A stretch of 11,553 nucleotides of DNA from Candidatus Falkowbacteria bacterium RIFCSPLOWO2_12_FULL_45_13. Lineage in GTDB: Bacteria > Patescibacteriota > Patescibacteriia > Patescibacteriales > GWC2-42-12. The translations under genes were made by a program, and so were the position numbers. Positions within the stretch are counted from its first letter, which is position 1; each line of letters opens with the position of its first letter. The stretch lies in the NCBI GenBank assembly GCA_001778055.1, contig MFFY01000055.1, positions 1-11,553 on the forward strand. Direction: 5' to 3'. The notes below the pieces were generated by a model that had not been told where the DNA came from, ran no database searches, and saw only the letters and a program-made list of their open reading frames with translations. Below, one piece after another: positions 1 to 6,437 of the stretch.

Positions 1-76
1 CGATTTAAATTTGTTGTTAATCTACGCCTAATCTTACAACGAAAACAAAGTTTTCACCAACCAATTTTAAGTATTA

Positions 77-1414
77 AACCAAAAATTATTTGGCACTGAC
101 GGCATCAGGGGGACTGTCAATGGCGATAGGATAAATTCGGAGCTGGCTTTCCGTATTGGCGCGGCCTTAGTTGATTTTAGCCGCGGATTAAAGATCGCGC
201 CAAGAATTGTCGTGGGCAGAGACACTCGCGAGTCTGGTCCGATGCTGGAGAAAGCCTTAGCCCAGGGCATTCATTCTTCGGGCGGAGAGGCGATTTTAGC
301 CGGAGTTATTCCGACGCCCGGCCTGGCCTTTTTAGCTAAAAAAATGGGACGGGTGGGAATAGTAATATCCGCCTCCCACAGCAGTTTTGAATTTAACGGC
401 TTTAAAATTTTTAAGTCGGACGGCACTAAATTAACCGATGAAGAGGAAGAAACGTTCGAGGGTTTAATTTTTAAGAAAAATTTTTTAGTGGACGGCTTGA
501 GCGGCCGGGAGATTTTGACGGATGAAAATTTGGCCAGGGAATATGTTTTTTTTCTAAAAAATATTTTTCCACCAGCGTATAATCTGCAGAGAAAAAAAAT
601 CATTTTAGATTGCGCTAACGGGGCGACCCATCGAGTGGCGCCGCGCGTTTTTGAAGACTTGGGAGCTGACTTAACCTTAATTTTTACCGAGCCCGACGGG
701 AGAAATATTAATGCCGATTGCGGCTCGCAATATACTTCCCACTTAGAAGCGGCGGTGAAAAAAGAGCCGGGCGCGATTGGTTTTGCTTTCGATGGGGACG
801 GTGACCGGCTGATCGCGGTGGCGGATGACGGTAAAACTTTAACCGGCGACCAGATACTTTATATCTTGGCTAGATTTTTTCTGGCCAAAGGCTTATTGAA
901 AAATAACCGTGTGGTTAGCACGGTAATGAGCAATATTAATTTTATTAACGCCCTGAAGGCGCTGGAGCTAGAACATCTGGCTACTGACGTCGGCGACCGG
1001 GCGGTTTTTTACGCTATGCGAGCCAGAGGAGCGGTTTTGGGCGGCGAGGAATCCGGGCATATTATTTTTTCGGATTTCCATACCACCGGCGACGGGATTT
1101 TAAGCGCTCTTTTTCTGCTTTCCGCCCTCGATCATTTTAAAAAAGATTTATCTCAACTCGCCGGCGAATTGAATTTGGCTCCCAAGGCTCTGCTAAGCGT
1201 TACGGTCAGGAACAGGCCGGAATTACGTCTAATTCCGGAAATAAGCCAAGCCGTAAAAAAAGCGGAGGCTAGCTTAGGATCAGGCGGCCGGGTGCTAGTC
1301 CGTTACAGCGGCACCGAGCCTTTATGCCGGGTAATGGTTGAAGGCCGGAATGAGCCGGAGATAAAAAAGCTGGTCGCGGAAATCGCGGAAATTATCGAAA
1401 AAAAATTAAATTAA
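77..1414 (+). CDS. glmM: Phosphoglucosamine mutase-like phosphohexomutase (GlmM), start codon missing
   Basis: Alpha-D-phosphohexomutase, most like GlmM, which converts glucosamine-6-P to glucosamine-1-P on the cytoplasmic route to UDP-GlcNAc. Homology begins at once with QKLFGTDGIRG (from position 80), the usual GlmM N-terminus. Later landmarks are the phosphoserine loop SASHSS (catalytic Ser codon 374-376), the metal loop DGDGDR (791-808), the sugar loop GGEESGH (1040-1060) followed by TTGDG, and the phosphate loop RYSGTEP with RVMVEG near 1300-1340. From codon 77 the length is 445 residues, normal for GlmM. Two things are odd. No ATG, GTG or TTG lies between the in-frame stop at 68-70 and GTG 212, and starting at 212 would delete the conserved N-terminus. 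The usual ASHNP loop reads ASHSS. The glmU-like gene follows 5 nt downstream. A phosphomannomutase role cannot be excluded, but the C-terminal loops favour GlmM. Confidence 0.85.
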   Translation, partial: NQKLFGTDGIRGTVNGDRINSELAFRIGAALVDFSRGLKIAPRIVVGRDTRESGPMLEKALAQGIHSSGGEAILAGVIPTPGLAFLAKKMGRVGIVISASHSSFEFNGFKIFKSDGTKLTDEEEETFEGLIFKKNFLVDGLSGREILTDENLAREYVFFLKNIFPPAYNLQRKKIILDCANGATHRVAPRVFEDLGADLTLIFTEPDGRNINADCGSQYTSHLEAAVKKEPGAIGFAFDGDGDRLIAVADDGKTLTGDQILYILARFFLAKGLLKNNRVVSTVMSNINFINALKALELEHLATDVGDRAVFYAMRARGAVLGGEESGHIIFSDFHTTGDGILSALFLLSALDHFKKDLSQLAGELNLAPKALLSVTVRNRPELRLIPEISQAVKKAEASLGSGGRVLVRYSGTEPLCRVMVEGRNEPEIKKLVAEIAEIIEKKLN

Positions 1415-1419
1415 TAATT

Positions 1420-2154
1420 ATGGACAAAATCGTTATCCTGGCCGCGGGCAAGGGCAGACGCATGAAGAGCGAGTTGCCTAAAGCGCTGGTTAAACTCCAG
1501 GGCAAATCCATGATTGAGTACCTGGTAAAACCCTGTCTGGAATCAGGCGTGGATTCGGAGCCGATTATCGTGGTTTCGCCGGACAATCAGAAAGTAATCA
1601 GCCGAGCCTTGTCTAAGTATAATTGCCGCTACGCTATTCAGTCCGAACAGCTTGGCACGGGGCACGCTTTGGCTTGCGCTGAAAGTTTGATTGACAAGTC
1701 GGTGGAGCGGATAATTTGTTTTTACGGCGATCATCCGTTTATCAAAGCCGAAACCGTTAAAAATGTGGCGGCCCGCGATAATGGCGCGATCACCATGATG
1801 ACCGTCAAGCTAGAAGATTTTGCCGGCTGGCGAAAGTGTTTTTATCATTGGGGCAGAATTAAAAGAGACAAAAGCGGCCAGGTTGTAGCTAGCATTGAAT
1901 TTCGCGACGCCTCGGAGGAGGTTAGAAAAATTAAAGAAGTCAATCCGTCCATGTATTGTTTTCAAAGCCGGTGGTTGTGGGAAAATTTGAAAAAAATTGA
2001 TAACCACAACGCCCAGAGCGAATATTATCTGACCGATTTGGTAAAATTGGCCTTTGAACAAAATTTGCAGATCGATTCTTTTTATTTGGACGCCGCCGAG
2101 GCAATTGGCATAAATAGCCCGGAGGAACTGGCGATCGCCGAAAGTTTAATTTAA
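1420..2154 (+). CDS. GlmU-type UDP-GlcNAc pyrophosphorylase domain protein (no acetyltransferase domain)
   Basis: Nucleotidyltransferase of 244 residues that matches the N-terminal uridylyltransferase half of GlmU. That domain joins UTP and GlcNAc-1-P to make UDP-GlcNAc in the cytoplasm. Visible motifs are the nucleotide-binding loop LAAGKGRRMKSELPKAL (7-23), QLGTGHA (77-83), YGDHPFI with the metal-binding Asp104, GRIKRD (145-150), EVNPSMY (173-179), QSEYYLTDL (199-207) and GINSPEEL (230-237), whose Asn sits at the second metal-ligand position. GlmU is normally about 450 residues with a C-terminal left-handed beta-helix acetyltransferase. Here the protein stops right after the first domain and 214 nt of non-coding DNA follow. 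No clear Shine-Dalgarno is seen, and the 5-nt gap suggests co-transcription with glmM. Another sugar-1-P nucleotidyltransferase role is possible, but motif agreement with GlmU is strong. Confidence 0.85.
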   Translation: MDKIVILAAGKGRRMKSELPKALVKLQGKSMIEYLVKPCLESGVDSEPIIVVSPDNQKVISRALSKYNCRYAIQSEQLGTGHALACAESLIDKSVERIICFYGDHPFIKAETVKNVAARDNGAITMMTVKLEDFAGWRKCFYHWGRIKRDKSGQVVASIEFRDASEEVRKIKEVNPSMYCFQSRWLWENLKKIDNHNAQSEYYLTDLVKLAFEQNLQIDSFYLDAAEAIGINSPEELAIAESLI

Positions 2155-2220
2155 ATAAAAAAATTGCATCGCGGTCTTTATTGTAGAACAATATACTTAT
2201 CATTTATGCCAAACGTTTTA

Positions 2221-2340
2221 TTCTGTCATGGCGGCCTTGAGCCGTCATCCAGGAGTAGACAGTAGGAATATGACGGATGAAACAACGTGTTCGTGCCGCT
2301 CCCTCCTGGATTGCGGTCGGAGCCCGCAATAACAATATAA
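2221..2340. repeat. Intergenic palindromic repeat cluster
   Basis: The gap between the glmU-like gene and endoQ carries nested inverted repeats. ATCCAGGAG (2247-2255) pairs with CTCCTGGAT (2303-2311). CCGTCAT (2242-2248) pairs with ATGACGG (2270-2276). ATTGCGG (2310-2316) pairs with CCGCAAT (2324-2330) across a 7-nt loop. The style resembles the short GC-rich interspersed palindromes common in many bacterial genomes, but the family cannot be named from one copy. No T-run follows, so a simple terminator is unlikely. No gene is seen in 2155-2368. Confidence 0.5.
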
Positions 2341-2368
2341 GGTCAAGCCAGACGTAACATTTAATAAT

Positions 2369-3970
2369 ATGCAGCAAATTTTAGATTTGCATATCCATTC
2401 AAAATATTCGCGTTCCTGCTCGCCGGAGCTGACGCTTTCTAATATTGACGCGGTCTGTCGGACCAAGGGCGTTGACATTATCGCCACCGGAGATTTTACT
2501 TATCCGGAGTGGTTTTCCGATATAAAAAATAAATTAGAAGAAATACCCCCTTTTAATCTCCCTCTTAGTAAGGGAGAGAACGGTGATGTTCCCCTCCTTA
2601 TGAAGGAGGGGGTAGGGGGAGGTTTGTATAAACTAAAAAGAGCCCGGGATGATAAAGTTAAATTTATTTTGTCCACCGAAGTGGCCTTGATCTATAAAGA
2701 TGGCGGCAAGGTCAGGCGGATTCATCTGGTAATTCACGCTCCCAGCCTGGAGGCGGCCGAAGAGCTGAATGAATATTTGGATAAGGATTTTAATATCCGT
2801 TCCGATGGTCGGCCGATTTTAGGCATGAGCGCGCCAGACTTGATGAAATTATGCCTGGGGATTGATCAAAGATTTTTAATTTATCCGGCGCATATTTGGA
2901 CGCCCTGGTTCGCTGTTTTTGGCTCAAAGTCAGGTTTTGATAAAATGGAAGAATGTTTTCATGAGTATGCCAAAAATGTTTATGCCATTGAAACCGGCCT
3001 GTCCAGCGACCCGGAAATGAATTGGCGCTTGTCTGCTTTGGACAAATTGACCATCCTGTCCAACTCGGACGCGCATTCGCTACCTAATATCGCGCGCGAA
3101 GCCAATGTCTTTGAAATGAAAAATATTAGTTACGATGAAATTTACGAAATTATTAAAAATAAAAAAATATACAAGGGAATGAACCCACGCCCGCGCTACG
3201 CCGAAAGCTCCGGCGGCACGTCGCCAAGGCTCTGGCCAACGGCGCGCGAGGCGAGCCTTCGCGGGGATGACAAAAGGAGAGGCGGGAGCGGAGATAACAG
3301 CAAAAATATCGGCGTTAAATATACCATTGAATTTTATCCGGAGGAAGGTATGTACCATTATGACGGCCACCGGGCTTGCGGCGTCAGTTTCACGCCGGAG
3401 CAAACCAAAAAGCATAAAGGCGTCTGTCCGGTTTGCAAAAAGTCTCTGACTATCGGCGTGATGAACCGGGTTGATGAATTGGCTGACCGTCCCGCCTTCG
3501 CTTCGCAAAGCGGAGCTACGGCGGGCAAGCCCGCTAGCCTTGGTAAAACAAATCGAGTTGCAATGAGCATGCCCGCGCTTACTATCGCCGACCGGGGAGC
3601 CGCGACAGACATAACGGCAGGTTCAAATCCGCCCTTGGGACAGGCTGGATTTGTTAAGTTAGTGGAGCTGGATAAAATCATCGCCGAGGCCATGGACATT
3701 AAATCAAGGCAATCGGGTAAAGTGCAAGCCGAATATCGTAATTTAATCAAACAAGGCGGCAATGAACTTAATATTTTATTAAATATCAGCCCGGAAGACT
3801 TAGGCAAGATGACGGACGCGGCCGTAGCGGAGGGCATCAAGCGAGTGCGTCAAGGCCGGTTGATAATCAAGCCCGGCTTTGACGGCCAATACGGCGAAAT
3901 CAGGATTTTTGACCAACAAGAAAAAAAGAAAAACCAGCAGAAGAGTTTATTTGAATACACTCCGCAATAA
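2369..3970 (+). CDS. Endonuclease Q (PHP-domain DNA repair nuclease) with three repeat-derived insertions
   Basis: Homologue of endonuclease Q, which nicks DNA 5' of deaminated bases (uracil, hypoxanthine) and abasic sites. The N-terminal PHP metallo-domain shows DLHIHSKYSR (6-15), TGDFTYPEW (40-48), STEVALIY (102-109), PAHIWTPWFAVFG (173-185), ETGLSSDPEMNWR (208-220) and SNSDAHS (231-237). The C-terminal part has YTIEFYPEEGMYHYDGHRACG (318-338, two residues fewer match exactly), a CPVC zinc-type motif (353-356), RVDELADR (367-374) and a helical tail ending in KPGFDGQYGEIRIF (501-514). Length is 533 against roughly 400-425 for family members. The excess fits three segments absent from the family pattern, near residues 60-84, 272-306 and 375-422, all over palindromic DNA and all in frame. 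The metal-binding motifs are intact, so the enzyme may still work. No Shine-Dalgarno is visible before the ATG. Confidence 0.85.
   Translation: MQQILDLHIHSKYSRSCSPELTLSNIDAVCRTKGVDIIATGDFTYPEWFSDIKNKLEEIPPFNLPLSKGENGDVPLLMKEGVGGGLYKLKRARDDKVKFILSTEVALIYKDGGKVRRIHLVIHAPSLEAAEELNEYLDKDFNIRSDGRPILGMSAPDLMKLCLGIDQRFLIYPAHIWTPWFAVFGSKSGFDKMEECFHEYAKNVYAIETGLSSDPEMNWRLSALDKLTILSNSDAHSLPNIAREANVFEMKNISYDEIYEIIKNKKIYKGMNPRPRYAESSGGTSPRLWPTAREASLRGDDKRRGGSGDNSKNIGVKYTIEFYPEEGMYHYDGHRACGVSFTPEQTKKHKGVCPVCKKSLTIGVMNRVDELADRPAFASQSGATAGKPASLGKTNRVAMSMPALTIADRGAATDITAGSNPPLGQAGFVKLVELDKIIAEAMDIKSRQSGKVQAEYRNLIKQGGNELNILLNISPEDLGKMTDAAVAEGIKRVRQGRLIIKPGFDGQYGEIRIFDQQEKKKNQQKSLFEYTPQ
2544..2624. repeat. Palindromic element in frame inside endoQ, copy 1
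   Basis: Two adjacent hairpins lie inside the reading frame. TCTCCCT (2557-2563) pairs with AGGGAGA (2571-2577). CCCCTCCTT (2591-2599) pairs perfectly with AAGGAGGGG (2603-2611) around a 3-nt loop. Outer TACCCCC (2544-2550) also matches GGGGGTA (2608-2614). The segment encodes a low-complexity stretch with LPLSKGENGD and GVGGG (residues 64-85), placed between the conserved PEW region and the GLYKLK...STEV block of the PHP domain, where EndoQ proteins have no such stretch. Confidence 0.7.
3182..3290. repeat. Palindromic element-like segment in frame inside endoQ, copy 2
   Basis: GC-rich segment encoding roughly residues 272-306 (NPRPRYAESSGG...RGDDK), inserted just before the conserved KYTIEFYPEEG strand. 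AAGGCT (3229-3234) pairs with AGCCTT (3255-3260), and CGCCG pairs with CGGCG near 3199-3215. Read on the minus strand it begins TGTCATCCCCGCGAAGGC, which resembles the start of a very common class of bacterial interspersed palindromes. The residues are Arg/Gly/Ser rich and unlike the rest of the protein. Confidence 0.55.
3489..3640. repeat. Palindromic element-like segment in frame inside endoQ, copy 3
   Basis: CCCGCC (3491-3496) pairs with GGCGGG (3520-3525), and CGCTT (3499-3503) with AAGCG (3508-3512), giving a compact hairpin directly after the codons for the conserved ELADRP. The encoded stretch, about residues 375-422, is rich in Ala, Gly, Ser and Thr. It separates ELADRP from the family block that resumes near NPP...FVKLVELDKIIAEAM. 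The hairpin covers only the first part of the extra sequence, so a second element or degraded remnant may make up the rest. Confidence 0.55.
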
Positions 3971-4014
3971 AAAATTTTTTTGACGGGGGACAGGAACTCA
4001 TTTGGAAAAATCTC

Positions 4015-4041
4015 TGACTTAAATTTGTCTAAGTCAAATTT
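4015..4041. other. AT-rich hairpin downstream of endoQ
   Basis: TGACTTA (4015-4021) pairs with TAAGTCA (4030-4036) around 8 nt. The alternative AAATTTG (4021-4027) with CAAATTT (4035-4041) is mutually exclusive with it. It lies 45 nt after the endoQ stop, without a following T-run, so it is only a weak candidate for a 3' end signal. Confidence 0.3.
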
Positions 4042-4072
4042 ATAGTATAACATATATTCATTAGATGTGAAT

Positions 4073-4101
4073 TTGACATATGCCCGCTAGTATTATAAGA
4101 T
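4073..4101 (+). promoter_or_regulatory. Promoter for the KGG-motif gene
   Basis: A perfect -35 box TTGACA (4073-4078) is followed after exactly 17 nt by TAAGAT (4096-4101), which matches 4 of 6 bases of the -10 consensus. Transcription would begin near 4108, leaving about 92 nt of leader before the small gene at 4200. Confidence 0.5.
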
Positions 4102-4144
4102 AGCCACACAACAAAAATGTGCTTTTCCCATACGAGTTGTAATA

Positions 4145-4190
4145 AAAACCCGGATGGCGAAAGTGCCGCAAACCGGAGCGTATACCGGTT
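4145..4190 (+). promoter_or_regulatory. Possible structured 5' leader of the KGG-motif gene
   Basis: The leader contains AACCGG (4171-4176) pairing with CCGGTT (4185-4190) around 8 nt, ending 9 nt before the ATG, preceded by a short GGC-GAAAGT-GCC hairpin (4156-4167). An alternative pairing uses CCGG at 4150-4153 with CCGG at 4173-4176, so two folds compete. The GAAAG...GCAAACCGG string recalls parts of c-di-GMP-I type riboswitches, but the rest of that consensus is not there. A regulatory role is an inference from position and folding only. Confidence 0.3.
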
Positions 4191-4199
4191 AGAATAGTC

Positions 4200-4364
4200 A
4201 TGAAGACAAGAAAAAAGAGCAGAAGAGGCTTCGCGGTCATGAGTCCCGAGACGCAAAGGCAGTTAGCTCGTGAAGGAGGACTGACTGTCAGTCGCGATCG
4301 TCGACATATGGCCGACATTGGCCGTGTCGGCGGCCGGCGCAGTCATAGCGGCGGAAGACACTAG
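4200..4364 (+). CDS. KGG-motif small stress-type protein (GsiB/YciG-like)
   Basis: Small basic protein of 54 residues ending at TAG 4362-4364. The layout is a Lys/Arg-rich start (MKTRKKSRR), then GFAVMSPETQRQLAREGG (10-27), then SRDRRHMADIGRVGG (31-45), then a His/Ser/Gly/Arg tail. This is the GFASM..EKQREIA.KGG / NREHMAEIGRKGG pattern of KGG-repeat proteins (the Pfam KGG family, with GsiB and YciG). Those are small hydrophilic proteins induced in general stress, of unclear biochemical role. Lys is replaced at both usual KGG positions, giving EGG and VGG. No strong Shine-Dalgarno is visible, but a promoter lies upstream at 4073-4101. It sits alone between endoQ and guaA. Family recognition is fairly good; function is inferred from family only. 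Confidence 0.7.
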   Translation: MKTRKKSRRGFAVMSPETQRQLAREGGLTVSRDRRHMADIGRVGGRRSHSGGRH

Positions 4365-4553
4365 CGTGACCGCTAATTCTAATCGTTTAAGGTATAGCTC
4401 AATGTCCCGCGTCAACTTCCAAAGAAAGGAAACAGAGGCGGCATTTTTATTTTCGCCGATTTTTGACAATCGGCGCGGATTGGATTAGTCTATTTAGGTA
4501 CTTGTTAAAACGTACCTTCAACAAAAAAACTCAACCAACGAAAGGAGGGCAAG
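4365..4553 (+). promoter_or_regulatory. guaA leader with hairpins and strong Shine-Dalgarno
   Basis: Non-coding stretch before guaA. CGCCGAT (4454-4460) pairs with ATCGGCG (4469-4475), and AGGTAC (4496-4501) with GTACCT (4512-4517). A TTGACA hexamer (4463-4468) lies in the first hairpin loop and arm, but no good -10 box stands 16-18 nt beyond it. A strong ribosome site AAAGGAGGG (4541-4549) sits 4 nt before the ATG and fixes the start. Confidence 0.45.
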
Positions 4554-6227
4554 ATGCTCTATACCTTTAAAGGAGCGACTGCGGGAGCCATAAGGGAAAT
4601 AGCGGAAGAGATGAAAATCCGTCAGACTCAAGAGGTGTTTTTGTTTTTTTCTTTGGGCAGTCAGTTTGATCACTTAATCAAACAGGCAATGGATCGACTG
4701 GGAGTCTTTTGCTTGGTTTCTGATCCGGCCAGCGTAACAGCCGAGGATGTTAAAGAGGTTAATCCTAAAGGGATAATTCTTTCCGGCGGTCCGGTTTCGG
4801 TTTACGAGAAACCCCCGCCATTTGGCGGGAGAATTTTTAATCTGGGAATCCCGGTATTGGGCATCTGTTTGGGCTTCCAGCTTTGGGCCAAGCATATTGG
4901 CGCGCGAGTCGGCCGAGGAAAGAAAGCAGAGTTTGGAACTCATCCGTTTTTTCGTTCAGCCGGTCTTGACAGTTTGTCTAACGGCTTATTTGCAGGTTGC
5001 CCTGAAGAAATGCCGGTGTTGGAAAGCCACGGCGATATTATTGAAAGCGACTGGCGAATCACCATACTTGGCCGAACTGAAAACGCGCCGGTAGCGGCCG
5101 GAAGATTCGAACATCTTTGGGGCGTGCAGTTTCATCCCGAGGTGGTGCCAGAAACCGAGTATGGGCCGCAGATTTTTGACAATTTCTGTTTTAAGATTTG
5201 CGGCGCCAAAGACCGCTATCCGGCCGAAAACGCGGCAAAAAGAAAAATCAAGGAATTACGCCAACAAATTGGTGGCCAGAAAATGCTCTTGGCCCTATCC
5301 GGCGGGTCGGACTCGTCCACTGTCGCCTATCTTTTAAAGGAAGCGTTAAAGGGACGGAAAGAACAGTTGCGCGCGGTTTACATCCGAGGCATTGATCGGC
5401 CGGACGACGAAGCCTATGTCTTAAAGCATTTCGGCAATCAGGATTGGTTGACCCTGAAAATAATCGATGCCACGGAGCAGTTCCTGGCCGCCTTGGGTTG
5501 TCCGAGGTGGATTAAGGCAATTTTGGGCGAACGCCTGGGCAACTGGCTTTTTGCCAAGAAATTTATGAGGGGAAAAAGGCTAGCTGTACGCCGGGTTTAC
5601 AAACGCGTTTTGGAAGCCGCGGCTAAACAATACGGCGCTTCTTTCATCGCTCAAGGCACGCTGTACACGGATATTTCCGAAAGCGGCGGCGGCTATACCA
5701 GCGGAGCAAAAAAGGCCCAGATAAAAATTCACCATAACGTGGATTTGGGGTTTAGCCTGCCTGAGATCACCCCATTGGATGACTGCGTTAAAGACGCAGG
5801 CAGGAACATCGGCCGAGAAATCGGCGTGCCAGAAGAACTGTTAATTCGTCATCCCTTCCCCGGCCCTGGCCAGGCGGTTAGGATTGAGGGGGCGGTTGAC
5901 TCGGTCAAACTGAAAATCGCCAGGCAGGCGGATAGCATCTTCATAGAGGAATTAAGAAAATGGCAACTTTATGACTCGGTTTGGCAGGCCGGCGCGGTGG
6001 TGACCAATTCGGTTACTACTTGCACTAAGGGCGATGATGCGGCCAGCGGCTACGTGATTGCTCTTTGGGCGGTTTGGAGCGTCAACGGTTTTACCGCGCG
6101 CTGGGCCAGGCTACCGGACGACTTTCTTGATTTGGTTTCCAGGAGGATTACCAATGAAATCAGAGAAGTCGGAGGCGTAGCTTACCGTATCTCATGTAAA
6201 CCACCTACCACCATCGAGTGGGGTTAA
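4554..6227 (+). CDS. guaA: GMP synthase, glutamine-hydrolysing
   Basis: Converts XMP to GMP with ATP and glutamine in the cytoplasm. The N-terminal glutamine amidotransferase domain has the nucleophile in GICLGFQ (Cys105) and the His194/Glu196 pair in VQFHPEV. The ATP-pyrophosphatase domain has the PP-loop SGGSDSS (249-255, usually SGGVDSS), IAQGTLYTD (365-373) and IKIHHNV (390-396). The dimerisation domain has RHPFPGPGQAVR (432-443) and ends KPPTTIEWG. Length is 557 against about 510-525 usual. The excess is an N-terminal extension of about 25 residues and extra Arg/Lys/Trp-rich residues near 316-345 between the VDA-like and GTLYTD blocks. The final residue is Gly where the family ends IEWE, and the first block reads SLGSQF instead of DFGSQY. 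The Shine-Dalgarno AAAGGAGGG decides the start. A terminator follows 17 nt after the stop, so it is probably monocistronic. Confidence 0.93.
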   Translation: MLYTFKGATAGAIREIAEEMKIRQTQEVFLFFSLGSQFDHLIKQAMDRLGVFCLVSDPASVTAEDVKEVNPKGIILSGGPVSVYEKPPPFGGRIFNLGIPVLGICLGFQLWAKHIGARVGRGKKAEFGTHPFFRSAGLDSLSNGLFAGCPEEMPVLESHGDIIESDWRITILGRTENAPVAAGRFEHLWGVQFHPEVVPETEYGPQIFDNFCFKICGAKDRYPAENAAKRKIKELRQQIGGQKMLLALSGGSDSSTVAYLLKEALKGRKEQLRAVYIRGIDRPDDEAYVLKHFGNQDWLTLKIIDATEQFLAALGCPRWIKAILGERLGNWLFAKKFMRGKRLAVRRVYKRVLEAAAKQYGASFIAQGTLYTDISESGGGYTSGAKKAQIKIHHNVDLGFSLPEITPLDDCVKDAGRNIGREIGVPEELLIRHPFPGPGQAVRIEGAVDSVKLKIARQADSIFIEELRKWQLYDSVWQAGAVVTNSVTTCTKGDDAASGYVIALWAVWSVNGFTARWARLPDDFLDLVSRRITNEIREVGGVAYRISCKPPTTIEWG

Positions 6228-6243
6228 GTTCGTCTCTTACGCC

Positions 6244-6276
6244 TCCGCATCGGGTTTGCCTGATGCGGATTTTTTT
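6244..6276 (+). terminator. Rho-independent terminator of guaA
   Basis: TCCGCATC (6244-6251) pairs perfectly with GATGCGGA (6262-6269) around a 10-nt loop, directly followed by seven T (6270-6276). It lies 17 nt after the guaA stop codon. Confidence 0.92.
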
Positions 6277-6402
6277 ATTGGCTATTTCCAGGGCTAAATT
6301 AATTGTTTAAATTAAACGAATTTATGGCCGCGTAGCCGGGGTTGGATTTATGCCTGCGGGGCGGTTAGAATAGGGTTTGAATCTTGTCGGAACAATACGC
6401 AC

Positions 6403-6431
6403 TTGACAAGAATATTTAGCTGTGCTAAACT
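6403..6431 (+). promoter_or_regulatory. Strong promoter for the structured RNA
   Basis: Perfect TTGACA (6403-6408), exactly 17 nt, then TAAACT (6426-6431) preceded by TGC (6423-6425), an extended -10 arrangement. No plus-strand reading frame follows, while a long self-complementary segment starts about 30 nt downstream. The predicted start is near 6438. Confidence 0.65.
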
Positions 6432-6437
6432 ATATTG

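Noticed and set aside
2192..2197. TATACT as a -10 box for endoQ
   Set aside because: No -35-like hexamer at the right distance, and the start codon is about 170 nt away.
2221..3640. CRISPR array
   Set aside because: The repeats are few, differ from one another, are palindromic and lack regular spacers; no cas gene is present.
4145..4190. c-di-GMP-I riboswitch call for the KGG leader
   Set aside because: Only a short GAAAG...GCAAA-CCGG resemblance; the P1 stem and the conserved second arm are absent. Kept only as an unspecified structured leader.
4061..4318. Minus-strand frames over the 3971-4553 gap
   Set aside because: They are antisense to the KGG-motif gene, which shows a clear family pattern. 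The minus-strand products do not.
6340..6395. Possible tRNA (GGGTTTGAATCT resembles a T-arm)
   Set aside because: No acceptor stem, anticodon arm or D-arm can be formed around it.
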